A DNA stretch of 64,000 nt, taken from an uncultured Porphyromonadaceae bacterium. Lineage in GTDB: Bacteria > Bacteroidota > Bacteroidia > Bacteroidales > Porphyromonadaceae. Below the pieces are notes generated by a model. It saw nothing but the letters and a program-made list of their open reading frames with translations. It made no database searches and was not told the DNA's origin. Position 1 is the first letter of the stretch. Every line of letters begins with the position of its first letter. The position numbers were made by a program, and so were the translations under genes. Shown in pieces: positions 9,719 to 17,952 of this stretch. The stretch covers positions 62,001 through 126,000 of the forward strand of contig CAMYAB010000002.1 in the NCBI GenBank assembly GCA_947253625.1, written 5' to 3'.

Positions 9719-10265
9719 ACTAAAAAACTAATGGATGGATCAATCACAAAAAGGGGCAATGTGGATCCCCTATTCGGCGACAGAAATCGGTAGTCTCGGC
9801 AACCGGAGAACTGCAGACAATGCAGTTCAATCGCAAAAACCGAACTTCCGGACGCACAAAGGTGCCCAAAAAGAAGAAGACCCCAAAAAGAACACGCTCA
9901 GAAAATACACATGTCCTGAAAAAAGTACCACTTCCACCGGTTGTCCGGCGGAAATGTCTGCGTTTGTCTCTCCTGCGTTTGTCTCCCAACTGTATGCTAG
10001 GTTCGAAGAGTAGAAAAAGCAGTTTGTGATTATCTGCGTTTTTTCAAAGTGCTAAAATTTGGATCTGAAAATAAGTCCAAAAAGTAGAGTTTCGGAAAAT
10101 TGATTAGCTACTTGGTAGGTGTGCTTTTGGTGCGGTGGGCATAGTGACAAGTGATGGGGTGTTCGTGGGACGTATTTTGGCAGTTTGTCTTTGATTGAAT
10201 GTGAGAAAAAATAGCTAACTTTGATTTAGCAGTTACAACTAAACACCTAATACCTTTAACTTTGC
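9719..10265. other. Intergenic region with aspA promoter
   Basis: 547 bp without a supported gene. Short open frames here are A-rich and lack conserved features. A direct repeat CTGCGTTTGTCTC occurs twice, 17 bp apart, near 9957-9990. The right end holds the aspA promoter. Confidence 0.5.
10190..10223 (+). promoter_or_regulatory. Bacteroidota-type promoter for aspA
   Basis: TTTG at 10190-10193 and TAACTTTG at 10216-10223, separated by 22 nt, close to the TTTG/TAnnTTTG arrangement recognised by the primary sigma factor of Bacteroidota. The aspA start is about 43 nt downstream. Confidence 0.55.
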
Positions 10266-11705
10266 ATGGTTATGGAGAATAAAGCGACGCGCCTGGAAGG
10301 GGACTTGCTAGGCGAGAAAGAGATACCGAATGACAGACTATATGGCGTACAGACACTTCGTGCGCTTGAGAATTTTAGGTTCTCTCCTTTTCGGCTCAAT
10401 CACTACCCTTTCTTTGTGGAGGCAATGGCTATCACGAAGCAGGCGGCGGCTATCGCCAACTATCGGATTGGCATACTTCCGGAAAAGATCTACAAGGCCA
10501 TAAGTCAGGCCTGTGAGGAGATACGCAGAGGAGAGCATCATGAGGACTTTTTGGTCGATATGATCCAAGGTGGTGCCGGCACCTCCACCAATATGAATGC
10601 CAATGAGGTCATCACCAACCGTGCCCTTCAGATCATGGGCAAAGAGCCGGGCGACTACAAGTCTATATCGCCCAATGACCACACTAATATGTCTCAGTCG
10701 ACCAATGATGCGTACCCTACGTTCATACATCTGGGGCTCTACCGCACATATGTAGAGATGGTACCTCACCTCCAAAAGCTAATCGATGCTTTTTTGGTGA
10801 AGGGTGTTGAGTTCAAGGATGATATCAAGATGGGGCGTACTCAGCTACAAGATGCTGTCCCCATGACACTAGGGCAGACATTCAATGGCTTTGCCTCTAT
10901 CCTAAAGGACGAGCTACCCAACCTCAAGCAGGCAGCGGATCAGCTCCTATCCGTCAATATGGGGGCGACAGCTATCGGTACCGGTATCTGCTCCGAACCG
11001 GAGTATCGTGAGGCCGTGACCCAAGCACTTGGACAACTCACCGGATGGGCCATCACCTCGGCAGAGGACCTCATCGGAGCCACATCCGACACCTCGCATC
11101 TCATCGGCTTTTCTCAGGCCCTTAAACGTTTGGCTGTCAAGCTCAGCAAGATATCCAACGACCTCCGACTGCTCTCCAGCGGACCTCGTGCCGGACTGTG
11201 TGAGATCAACCTACCTGCTCGTCAGCCCGGCTCCAGTATCATGCCCGGAAAGGTCAATCCTGTCATCCCCGAGGTGATAACACAGGTGGCCATGAAGGTG
11301 ATCGGAAACGATGTCTGTGTCACGATGGCCGGTGAGGCTTCTCAGCTGGAGCTCAACGCCATGGAGCCTATCATGGCGCAGTGTTGCTTTGAGAGTGCGG
11401 AGTATATGATCACGGCTCTCGATACGTTGCGCGAACTATGTGTGGTCGGTATCACGGCCAACCCTCAGGTCGGGGTGGATGAGGTGCACAATAGCTTGAG
11501 CATCGTCACGGCTCTCAATCCGTACATTGGCTATAAAAACTCCACCAAGATCGCCAAGGAGGCTGTCGCAACAGGGAAGAGCATTGTGCAGGTGGTGTTG
11601 GAGAAAGGAATCCTATCAAAGGAGCAACTGGATCTGATACTCAAGCCGGAAAATCTGATTCGGCCGGTGAACCTTGATGTCCGACCGCTCAAGGATATGG
11701 AGTAG
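10266..11705 (+). CDS. aspA: Aspartate ammonia-lyase
   Basis: Reversibly deaminates L-aspartate to fumarate and ammonia. The 479-residue protein has the superfamily signature GSSIMPGKVNP near residue 320 (the flexible SS loop with the catalytic Ser) and the conserved THLIGFSQAL-like and NDHTNMSQSTND segments; the latter distinguishes aspartase/class II fumarase from argininosuccinate lyase. The aspartase call over fumarase C rests on overall similarity (GDLLGEKEIPNDRLYGVQTLRALENF) and on a separate class I fumarase at 25782. Starts at 10266 or 10272 are both possible. In this organism it would supply fumarate for anaerobic respiration to succinate. Confidence 0.92.
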   Translation: MVMENKATRLEGDLLGEKEIPNDRLYGVQTLRALENFRFSPFRLNHYPFFVEAMAITKQAAAIANYRIGILPEKIYKAISQACEEIRRGEHHEDFLVDMIQGGAGTSTNMNANEVITNRALQIMGKEPGDYKSISPNDHTNMSQSTNDAYPTFIHLGLYRTYVEMVPHLQKLIDAFLVKGVEFKDDIKMGRTQLQDAVPMTLGQTFNGFASILKDELPNLKQAADQLLSVNMGATAIGTGICSEPEYREAVTQALGQLTGWAITSAEDLIGATSDTSHLIGFSQALKRLAVKLSKISNDLRLLSSGPRAGLCEINLPARQPGSSIMPGKVNPVIPEVITQVAMKVIGNDVCVTMAGEASQLELNAMEPIMAQCCFESAEYMITALDTLRELCVVGITANPQVGVDEVHNSLSIVTALNPYIGYKNSTKIAKEAVATGKSIVQVVLEKGILSKEQLDLILKPENLIRPVNLDVRPLKDME

Positions 11706-11740
11706 TCTCTTCCGAAATCACAGTTGTAGGAATACAATAG

Positions 11741-11778
11741 AGAGGGTGTACCGAAAACGATATTTCGGTGCACCCTCT
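11741..11778. terminator. Terminator between convergent aspA and the YrdC-like gene
   Basis: A 16-bp stem with one G-U pair (AGAGGGTGTACCGAAA and partner) around a 6-nt loop. Its sequence closely resembles the terminator at 45547. Confidence 0.75.
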
Positions 11779-11796
11779 GCTGTTTGTTCGTGGATC

Positions 11797-12411
11797 TTAT
11801 CGGAGAGGTTTGGGCCCTTCTCTAAGAATCTCAAAAGGGGTGACGGTACAGTCTATGATTGCGCTTTCTTGGCGTCCGCCCTCTCCGCCATCAACGACAA
11901 GCGCCACTTTTTCTCGATAAAGTTCGTGGATAAGGCTGGGGTCAAAGCCATACGCTATGTCCAGGTTTTCCGGAAGTGCCGGTAAGGAAAATCCGGTAAG
12001 CGGGGAGCCATAGAAGCTGATCAGGTCTCGGATAAAGGCATGCTGGGGAATGCGTATCCCCACTTCATTTCGTTTGCGATAGATACGGGGTAGCTTGCCG
12101 GTGGTGGAGAGGATGAATGTAAAGGGGCCGGGGGTGTTGTCTTTGATAAGCTGAAAGGCATCGTCGGAGATGCGAGCGTAGTTGCTGGCTTGTGAGAGGT
12201 CCGAGCAGAGTATTGAGAAGCGTGCCTTGTCGGGTGCAATACCCTTGAGGTGTGCCAGTGCGTCGATGGCCGATGTGCTGAGAGCATCGCAACAGATGGT
12301 GTATACCGTGTCTGTCGGTAGGATCAGGAGCTTGCCCGCCTGCAGTAGGTCGCTACACTGGGATAGCAAAAATGGTGCTGTGTTTGAGTTGTCGTAGTAC
12401 TTGAGTATCAT
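11797..12411 (-). CDS. YrdC/Sua5-family L-threonylcarbamoyladenylate synthase
   Basis: A 204-residue YrdC-domain protein. It carries LPTDTVYTICCDA near residue 32, the nucleotide-binding start of the fold, then KARFSILCSDL (the SPL-like strand) and GIRIPQHAF. The family makes threonylcarbamoyl-AMP from threonine, bicarbonate and ATP for the t6A37 modification of ANN-decoding tRNAs. The usual KRPxxxP motif is replaced by DKARF, as in the YciO-like branch, so the protein could be a paralogue of unknown substrate; I cannot tell if another copy exists in the genome. It ends the minus-strand run rho/VanX-like/RsmI-like/YrdC-like. Confidence 0.85.
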   Translation of the reverse strand: MILKYYDNSNTAPFLLSQCSDLLQAGKLLILPTDTVYTICCDALSTSAIDALAHLKGIAPDKARFSILCSDLSQASNYARISDDAFQLIKDNTPGPFTFILSTTGKLPRIYRKRNEVGIRIPQHAFIRDLISFYGSPLTGFSLPALPENLDIAYGFDPSLIHELYREKVALVVDGGEGGRQESAIIDCTVTPFEILREGPKPLR

Positions 12412-12425
12412 AGTGGTTTTGAGGG

Positions 12426-13148
12426 TTAGTAGGTGGTTGTGCCTATGAGAAATACGGCGGGCCTTTTGTGGAAGGTCATGTCGCTTATCTTTTTCCGCCA
12501 GTCTTTTATGGTCATTTGGTGTACCTCCTCTGTCTCAGTCGTGAGGTCTACGGCAATGCAGAGCCGGACGGAGGACGGTAGGAGCTCGGTGAGCTCTTTT
12601 AGGAGTTGGTCGTTGCGGTAGGGTGCTTCGATAAAGAGGTGCGTCTCGCCGCTCTTGAGTGTAGAGGCCGCCAAAGTGCGCAGGAGGTCTCGACGCCGAT
12701 CTTTGTCGTAGGGTAGATAGCCGTGAAAGGAAAAGTGCTGTCCGCAGAAGCCACTGGACATTAGGGCTAGGAGCAGAGACGACGGCCCGACCAGCGGGAC
12801 GACTCTGATGCCTTGTTCGTGGCAGTCAGCGACTATCCCAGCACCGGGATCTGCGATGCCGGGGCAACCGGCTTCGCTCATAAAGCCTACATCTGTGCCA
12901 CTTCGGAGCTTTTCGAAAACCGTTTCTCGTGGATAGCTGTATCCGTCATGCTTATTTACCTCGTAGATAGCCATCGAGCGGATATCTTTTTCCGGCAGGA
13001 TGGACCTAATGTACTGCCGTGCGGTGCGAGCGTTTTCGACCAGCAGGGTGTCCAGCCGATCAATGAGGTCAATATTGTACTGGGGTTGGTACTTATCCGG
13101 ACCAACCATGCCCAGTGATATGGGGATCATATAGAGGGTGCCGGTCAT
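12426..13148 (-). CDS. RsmI-like SAM-dependent methyltransferase (tetrapyrrole methylase fold)
   Basis: 240 residues. The central SEAGCPGIADPG (residues 91-102) corresponds to the SDAGxPxxSDPG loop of RsmI, the enzyme that 2'-O-methylates C1402 of 16S rRNA, and VGPSSLLLALMSSG follows as in that family. Compared with canonical RsmI it is shorter and its N-terminus (MIPISLGMVG) differs, so it probably belongs to the Bacteroidota RsmI-like paralogue group and may have a different target. It lies 4 bp after the VanX-like gene and 14 bp before the YrdC-like gene, consistent with a single transcript. Confidence 0.8.
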   Translation of the reverse strand: MTGTLYMIPISLGMVGPDKYQPQYNIDLIDRLDTLLVENARTARQYIRSILPEKDIRSMAIYEVNKHDGYSYPRETVFEKLRSGTDVGFMSEAGCPGIADPGAGIVADCHEQGIRVVPLVGPSSLLLALMSSGFCGQHFSFHGYLPYDKDRRRDLLRTLAASTLKSGETHLFIEAPYRNDQLLKELTELLPSSVRLCIAVDLTTETEEVHQMTIKDWRKKISDMTFHKRPAVFLIGTTTY

Positions 13149-13152
13149 CGAT

Positions 13153-13881
13153 TCAAAAGTCTAGTAGGGTGTATGTTGATCGGACTTCTTGGATGCTGTT
13201 TAGCTCTTGCATGTGCCACCACTCTCTACGTATTGGGTGGAGGCCGACACGTGCCATGAGGTTGTGAAAGTAGTGCCTGTTTTGTTGCGCTTCTTGGGTA
13301 ATAAGTTCGCGCCGAACCAAGGTCTCCTCCTTGCCGATATGGGCCGTCTCACCGAAGTGATCTACAGGGCTGCCCATGTCGACAGGCTTGTCCAGAGTCT
13401 TGTCATAGATGCTGAGGTCTACGGCTACTCCGTAGTTGTGTCGTCCGCCACCGTTGTTGGGTGAGGCGACATACCTCTGGCTTGGAGTGCCTTTTACGGT
13501 ACTCCACATCTTGCGCTGTATGCTCAGTGGACGTGCGGCATCATAAATGATGAGGCAGTACCGATCCCCTTTTTCTTTTTCCAGCAGGGCTTGTGCCTGT
13601 GCTAGCTTTTGGGCAAAGTGGGGCATGAGGTACGCTTCGTCAAAGTTTCCGTACACATCCGTGTGCATGAAGTTGTCAGTGCCGGAGTACATGAGTTGTA
13701 TGCGGATGTTGGGTGCCAGATCGGTTACTTTCACCAGTCCGGCCTCTAGCATTTTTTTCTCCCAGGATTGAGCGAATACAGCCGGGGCGAGTAGGGGGTG
13801 AACCAAGAAAAACAGCAGAAGAAGAGGCCATAGCCTTTTCTTCCACTGTCGTTGTGTACACAGTATGGTGTCGGTAAGCAT
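13153..13881 (-). CDS. M15-family D-alanyl-D-alanine dipeptidase (VanX/DdpX-like), exported
   Basis: 242 residues with an N-terminal membrane-spanning or signal segment (residues 16-37, ending AVFAQ). The zinc site of M15D peptidases is visible: His148 and Asp155 in GGGRHNYGVAVDLS, and Glu220-x-x-His223 in EWWHMQ. The conserved DAARP segment near 114-118 is also present. The enzyme hydrolyses D-Ala-D-Ala; outside vancomycin clusters such proteins scavenge the dipeptide from peptidoglycan turnover. There are no vanH/vanA neighbours, so this is a housekeeping periplasmic enzyme and not a resistance gene. It starts 3 bp after rho. Confidence 0.88.
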   Translation of the reverse strand: MLTDTILCTQRQWKKRLWPLLLLFFLVHPLLAPAVFAQSWEKKMLEAGLVKVTDLAPNIRIQLMYSGTDNFMHTDVYGNFDEAYLMPHFAQKLAQAQALLEKEKGDRYCLIIYDAARPLSIQRKMWSTVKGTPSQRYVASPNNGGGRHNYGVAVDLSIYDKTLDKPVDMGSPVDHFGETAHIGKEETLVRRELITQEAQQNRHYFHNLMARVGLHPIRREWWHMQELNSIQEVRSTYTLLDF

Positions 13882-13884
13882 TAT

Positions 13885-15744
13885 TTAGCTGTTCATGGAT
13901 GCCAAAAACTCGACATTGTCTACCGTGTTGCGCATGTTTTTGAGGATTAGCTCCATTGCTTCCACAGAGGTCATTTCGGCCATTTGTCTGCGGAGTACCC
14001 ACATGCGGTTGAGTACCTCTTTGTCTTGAAGGAGGTCGTCTCGGCGTGTGCTTGATGCCATGAGGTCGATGGCCGGGTAGATGCGTTTGTTGGAGAGCTT
14101 GCGATCGAGCTGCAACTCCATATTGCCTGTCCCCTTGAATTCCTCAAAGATGACATCATCCATCTTGGAGCCTGTCTCCAAGAGTGCGGTGGCCAGTATG
14201 GTGAGGCTACCTCCATCCTCGATGTTTCGGGCGGCACCAAAGAAACGCTTGGGCTTTTGGAGTGCGTTGGCATCGACACCACCGGATAGGACTTTGCCCG
14301 ATGCCGGCTGGACGGTGTTGTAGGCACGTGCCAAGCGTGTGATAGAGTCCAGTAGGATGACTACATCGTGTCCACACTCCACTAGGCGTTTGGCTTTTTG
14401 GAGGACGATATCTGCGATTTTGACGTGTTGCTCGGCCGGCTCGTCGAAGGTGGAGGCGATGACTTCGGCATCAACGTTTCGAGACATATCGGTCACCTCC
14501 TCCGGTCGCTCATCGATCAGTAGGATGATCATGTATACCTCGGGGTGGTTGTAGGCAATGGCGTTGGCTATATCCTTGAGGAGCATGGTCTTACCGGTTT
14601 TCGGCTGGGCGACGATCAGTCCTCTTTGTCCCTTTCCGATGGGGGAGAAAAGGTCCACGATGCGGACTGCGGTTTTGTCAAAAACCTTGGTGCTACCGGG
14701 GCACTCAAGCTTGAACTTCTCGGTCGGAAACAGTGGGGTGAGGTGGTCAAAGGAGACTCTGTCTCTCACCTGTTGGGGGTCGCATCCATTGAGCTTGACA
14801 AGTCGTTTCATTGGGAAAAACTTGTCCCGATCTTTGGGGAGCGCAATGATGGCTTCGAGGACATCTCCGGTTTTTAGCCCGTAGCTACGGATCTGGTTTT
14901 GTGAGACGTACACGTCGTCCGGTGATGCGAGGTAATTGTAGTCGCTGGAGCGGATGAACCCATACCCATCGGGTAGAATCTCGAGTACACCGGTACACTT
15001 TAGCTTGTCTCCAAAGTCGTAGAGTGGCTGTTGTTGCTTGCGTTGTTGTTGCTGTTGCTGCTGCTGTTGTTGTTGCTGTGGGTGTTGTGCGTGTTGTTGC
15101 TTTCCACGTGGGTGCTCCTGTTGTTTGGGCTCCTGTTTTTGCGCTTTGGGTTCTTCCGGCTTCTCCTCTGCTTTGTTTTTCTTGGAGGAGATCATGCCCA
15201 TCATGTCCGTGAGTACGGTGTTGTTGGCATTTTTGTTGACGAATACTTGTTGTTGCTTTTCTTCGTTGCCCTTTTCTTGGCTTGTCACCGGAGTTTCTTC
15301 GTGAGCCGGTCCGTCAGGGGTGTTGTCCGGCTGGATTTTTTGGATGGAGGGTTTTGTCTTTTTCTCTTTCTCTTGGCTCTCCTCTGCTTTGGCATTTTTT
15401 CTGGGACGCCCTCTTTTCTTTTTCGTTTCGGGTTGGGGCTCTGTGTTGTCCTCTGCTGATGTTTCTGCTTTTTGCTTGCGGGGCTTTTGTGCCGTTGCTT
15501 TTTTTGCCGGTTTTTTATCCTCTTTGTTGGAGGCTTTGTCTCCTCTGTCCTCTTCTTTTTCGTCTGAGTTTTTGGTTGGCTTGAATTTTTGAGACAAGAG
15601 CACTGCTTGCTTGTCGAGGATGGCATAGACGGCATCTTTTTGGTCCATCTTTGCGGTGCCGCTTATTTGCAGTTCATCGGCCACTTTCGTCAGCTCTTCG
15701 TGAGTCATGTCGTTGAGCTCCGATATAGTGTAAGTTTTTGCCAT
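13885..15744 (-). CDS. rho: Transcription termination factor Rho with large disordered insertion
   Basis: 619 residues against about 420 in E. coli. Residues 1-50 are the Rho N-terminal SAP-like helical domain. Residues about 55-240 are an inserted, highly charged K/E/Q/P-rich region with no predicted fold; it includes an AT-hook-like RGRPRK at 111-116 and a 12-residue glutamine run at 223-234. From about 245 the cold-shock-like RNA-binding domain follows (GVLEILPDGYGFIRSSDYNY), then the ATPase with Walker A (AQPKTGKT), the SGGVDANALQKPKRFFGAARNIE-type R-loop region and the arginine finger region. The catalytic core is intact. Long insertions are common in Bacteroidota Rho. It leads a run of minus-strand genes. 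Confidence 0.96.
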   Translation of the reverse strand: MAKTYTISELNDMTHEELTKVADELQISGTAKMDQKDAVYAILDKQAVLLSQKFKPTKNSDEKEEDRGDKASNKEDKKPAKKATAQKPRKQKAETSAEDNTEPQPETKKKRGRPRKNAKAEESQEKEKKTKPSIQKIQPDNTPDGPAHEETPVTSQEKGNEEKQQQVFVNKNANNTVLTDMMGMISSKKNKAEEKPEEPKAQKQEPKQQEHPRGKQQHAQHPQQQQQQQQQQQQRKQQQPLYDFGDKLKCTGVLEILPDGYGFIRSSDYNYLASPDDVYVSQNQIRSYGLKTGDVLEAIIALPKDRDKFFPMKRLVKLNGCDPQQVRDRVSFDHLTPLFPTEKFKLECPGSTKVFDKTAVRIVDLFSPIGKGQRGLIVAQPKTGKTMLLKDIANAIAYNHPEVYMIILLIDERPEEVTDMSRNVDAEVIASTFDEPAEQHVKIADIVLQKAKRLVECGHDVVILLDSITRLARAYNTVQPASGKVLSGGVDANALQKPKRFFGAARNIEDGGSLTILATALLETGSKMDDVIFEEFKGTGNMELQLDRKLSNKRIYPAIDLMASSTRRDDLLQDKEVLNRMWVLRRQMAEMTSVEAMELILKNMRNTVDNVEFLASMNS

Positions 15745-16084
15745 ATATTTTTTGATGGATGTTGGTGGTTGAATGTTTTTCTAAATTGACTTGATAGGAG
15801 ATCCAGATGGGTGTGGCTCTAGTCCCGATGTCGCTTTCCCGTTGCCCTTTTGGGCGAGGAGACCGCCTCTCGTTTGAGGTGTTGGAGGCTGTCTGGATTG
15901 TGAGTGGAGTGTTTGCTTGCACGAAAAAAAGAGCCTGGCGACCGTTGATGGCTCGGGTGCAAAGAGTGTGTTGCTGGGTGTGTTGAGCTTGATTTTTTCT
16001 CGAAGTGATTTGGCAAGGGGGAGACAAATGCCACGGCCAAGCATCCTAGAATCTTCAGATCGGGTGCGGTATTTACTAAATGGG
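15745..16084. other. Intergenic region upstream of rho
   Basis: 340 bp between rho and tRNA-Tyr. I see no gene, array or convincing RNA structure. The minus strand probably carries the rho leader. Confidence 0.4.
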
Positions 16085-16167
16085 TGGGCAGTGATGGATT
16101 CGAACCACCGTAGGCGAAAGCCAGCTGAGTTACAGTCAGCCCCATTTGTCCACTCTGGTAACTGCCC
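16085..16167 (-). tRNA. tRNA-Tyr (anticodon GTA)
   Basis: An 83-nt class II tRNA on the minus strand: acceptor GGGCAGT with ACTGCCC, anticodon loop centred on GTA within CTGACTGTAACTCAG, long variable arm, T-arm GGTTCGAATCC, discriminator A. Confidence 0.95.
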
Positions 16168-16231
16168 TTGGTATTGGCACCCGTTGTGATTGCCTTGTGT
16201 AGATTTGCCTCTTTCCCCCGTGTTGGTGACG

Positions 16232-16263
16232 CAAAGTTAGTGAAAACAATCAATACTGACAAA
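16232..16263 (-). promoter_or_regulatory. Bacteroidota-type promoter for tRNA-Tyr
   Basis: On the minus strand, TTTG at 16263-16260 and TAACTTTG at 16239-16232, separated by 20 nt, match the TTTG-N19-21-TAnnTTTG consensus. The tRNA begins about 65 nt downstream. Confidence 0.7.
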
Positions 16264-16323
16264 TCCGAAGTGTCTCCTCAGTTCGGCAGATTGTGGTTCG
16301 AGCCGGGGAGCTCGTGATGGACT

Positions 16324-16528
16324 TCTTTTTTCCTCTTGGAGAAAAAGCCGGCAGGGTTGGAGAAAAAGTTGCTTATCTCCAGGGAAAAGATAAAATCACA
16401 ATGTGATTTCTTCAAATCACACTGTGACGCGAATAAATCACTATGTGATTTGAACAAATCACATAGTGATTTCAAGTTTTTCGGCCGGGAAAAATAGTTT
16501 GGAAGTACATAGGGAGGATTTTTTTAAC
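16324..16528 (+). repeat. Family C composite intergenic array, copy 1
   Basis: Two GGAGAAAAAG units at 16338 and 16359 (21 bp apart, with a degenerate third at 16380) are followed by four palindromic units AAATCACAnTGTGATTT at 16393, 16414, 16435 and 16456, exactly 21 bp apart; the second is broken (TGTGACGCG). A conserved tail (TTTGGAAGTACATAGGGAGGA) closes the element. The copy at 39881 matches it along the whole length with few differences. It lies in the gap between tRNA-Tyr and ribH. Confidence 0.9.
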
Positions 16529-16577
16529 CCTGTTCTTTGGGTTTCGGTTGCTGATGTCGGGTGATATATCCAACGGC

Positions 16578-16619
16578 AAAGGGTGAGAAATCGTAAGAAA
16601 TCTCACCCTTTGTCTTTTT
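16578..16619 (+). terminator. Hairpin with plus-strand T-run
   Basis: Stem AAAGGGTGAGA/TCTCACCCTTT with about 12 nt of loop, followed on the plus strand by TGTCTTTTTG. No plus-strand gene precedes it, only the family C array; on the minus strand, after ribH, there is no T-run. Confidence 0.55.
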
Positions 16620-16661
16620 GCCTCTGTCGGGGCTTGCGGTATCCGGAGGTGTGCGCTCTAA

Positions 16662-17144
16662 TTACTCAGAGAGGGCCATTAGCTTGAGTGCGGTGATGGC
16701 TGCTTCTACGCCTTTGTTGCCGTGCTTGCCTCCTGATCTGTCTGTCGCCTGCTCCATGGTGTCTGTTGTCAGCACTCCAAAAACCACGGGGACTTTTCCT
16801 TCTCTGTTTAGGGCACCGAGGTTGACTGATACGGCCTGGGATATGTAGTCGAAGTGTGGGGTCTCTCCACGTACGATGCACCCTAGCGCAATGATGCAGT
16901 CGGGCTTGGTGGCGAGGTCGTGGATCAATCGTGCGCAACCATAGATGAGCTCAAAGCTACCGGATACTCGGTAGGTCGTGAGGTCTTCGGGGGCTACGTC
17001 GTACTTGAGTAGGGTGTCGTAGGCTCCTTGCAGGAGTGGCTCGGTGACGGAGGAGTTCCATTCACTGACGACTAGTGCCACTCGTTTGTTTTTGCCTGAG
17101 GGTACGTGTTGTGGATCGTATATGCTGAGGTTTGTTGTTGCCAT
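16662..17144 (-). CDS. ribH: 6,7-dimethyl-8-ribityllumazine synthase
   Basis: 160 residues, the usual length. It condenses 3,4-dihydroxy-2-butanone-4-phosphate with the ribityl pyrimidine in riboflavin synthesis. Visible hallmarks are VVSEWNSSVTEPLLQGA near residue 25 (substrate loop), VSGSFELIYG near 60 (the phosphate-binding SFE turn), GCIVRGETPHFDYI near 88 with the catalytic His, and VPVVFGVLTTDTMEQA. It is monocistronic here, with a minus-strand TAACTTTG box at 17201-17194 in the upstream gap. Confidence 0.97.
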   Translation of the reverse strand: MATTNLSIYDPQHVPSGKNKRVALVVSEWNSSVTEPLLQGAYDTLLKYDVAPEDLTTYRVSGSFELIYGCARLIHDLATKPDCIIALGCIVRGETPHFDYISQAVSVNLGALNREGKVPVVFGVLTTDTMEQATDRSGGKHGNKGVEAAITALKLMALSE

Positions 17145-17364
17145 GTTGTAGGGTCTGAATAAATAGGGGGCTTATTTGTCCTGTCACGGGTGCCAAAGTT
17201 AGCAAAGATTTCGGACAATACGTCTCCCCCTGCTGTCTGATGTGTCTGTGCCGGCAATTGTGTCCGATGGGTCTTCTTTTGGCAACCGTATTGCATTTCT
17301 ATGGGTGAACGGCGTTAGCCGATAAGTGGAAATACAAAAGTAAAACGATAAGAACATACAGATT

Positions 17365-17850
17365 ATGAGACAGCGTAACACATTTTCAGACTTTTTGGAT
17401 TCATTCTTTAGTAATGAGTACTATCCTTACCTTAGCAACACAGCTCACACCGTGTCGGGCTCCAAGCCGGCGATGAATGTGCTGGAGACGGATGATGCAT
17501 ACCGTATCGAGCTGGCTACTCCCGGACTATGCAAGGAAGATATCACCATCAAGCTGGATGAGGATGAAAACTTGGTCATCGCTTTTGACAAGAGAGAGGA
17601 GAAGGAGGATACCCCTGAGCCTGAGTCGAAGGTGGAGAGTAAGGAGGTGGTGTCTGCTCACAAGCCGATTGTCCGGTATCTCCGTCGGGAAATCTTTCAC
17701 CAAAACTTTGTCCAAAAGCTTGGGTTGCCTGAGGATGCCAATCGGGAGAATATATCGGCATCTATGGAGAATGGTCTGCTCCTTGTCGAGATTCCGAAGA
17801 TCAAAGAGGAGGAGCGCGCAAAGCTGGAGCGCAGTATTGATATAAGGTAA
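17365..17850 (+). CDS. Small heat-shock protein (Hsp20/alpha-crystallin family)
   Basis: 161 residues. The alpha-crystallin domain spans about residues 36-155: it opens PAMNVLETDDAYRIELATPGLCKEDITIKL and closes with NISASMENGLLLVEIPKIK, where the GLLLVEIPK segment is the conserved last strands. The C-terminal tail has IDIR in the place of the IxI motif that binds neighbouring dimers. The segment between the strands (EEKEDTPEPESKVESKEVVSAHKP) is acidic and longer than in many bacterial members. An ATP-independent holdase of the cytoplasm. Its upstream gap of 220 bp shows no CIRCE element or clear -33/-7 pair. Confidence 0.93.
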   Translation: MRQRNTFSDFLDSFFSNEYYPYLSNTAHTVSGSKPAMNVLETDDAYRIELATPGLCKEDITIKLDEDENLVIAFDKREEKEDTPEPESKVESKEVVSAHKPIVRYLRREIFHQNFVQKLGLPEDANRENISASMENGLLLVEIPKIKEEERAKLERSIDIR

Positions 17851-17880
17851 GCCACCGACACGGTGTGCTACCACTCAACG

Positions 17881-17928
17881 GGGTGGTGTCCTATAGGCGT
17901 GAGCGTATGGGGTGCCACCCTTTTTTTG
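17881..17928 (+). terminator. Terminator of the hsp20 gene
   Basis: GGGTGGTGTCC pairs imperfectly with GGGTGCCACCC and is followed by seven T residues. Confidence 0.65.
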
Positions 17929-17952
17929 TGCTGTTTTTGGAGGAGGGGAAGG

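Noticed and set aside
9735..10029. Open frames of 60-90 codons in the gap before aspA
   Set aside because: No conserved motif, overlapping frames on both strands, A-rich composition and no plausible operon context.
13153..13881. Vancomycin-resistance VanX
   Set aside because: No vanH, vanA/B or vanRS genes are nearby; the organism is Gram-negative and the protein has an export signal, which fits the DdpX-like scavenging role.
15024..15592. Plus-strand open frames opposite rho, rich in Leu, Cys or Phe
   Set aside because: They are antisense shadows of the low-complexity Gln/Lys-coding part of rho; composition follows the repeat.
16393..16476. Family C palindromes as CRP/FNR operators
   Set aside because: The half-sites are arranged TCACA-n-TGTGA with almost no spacer, not TGTGA-N6-TCACA; the opposite pairing across units leaves a 10-bp spacer, also wrong.
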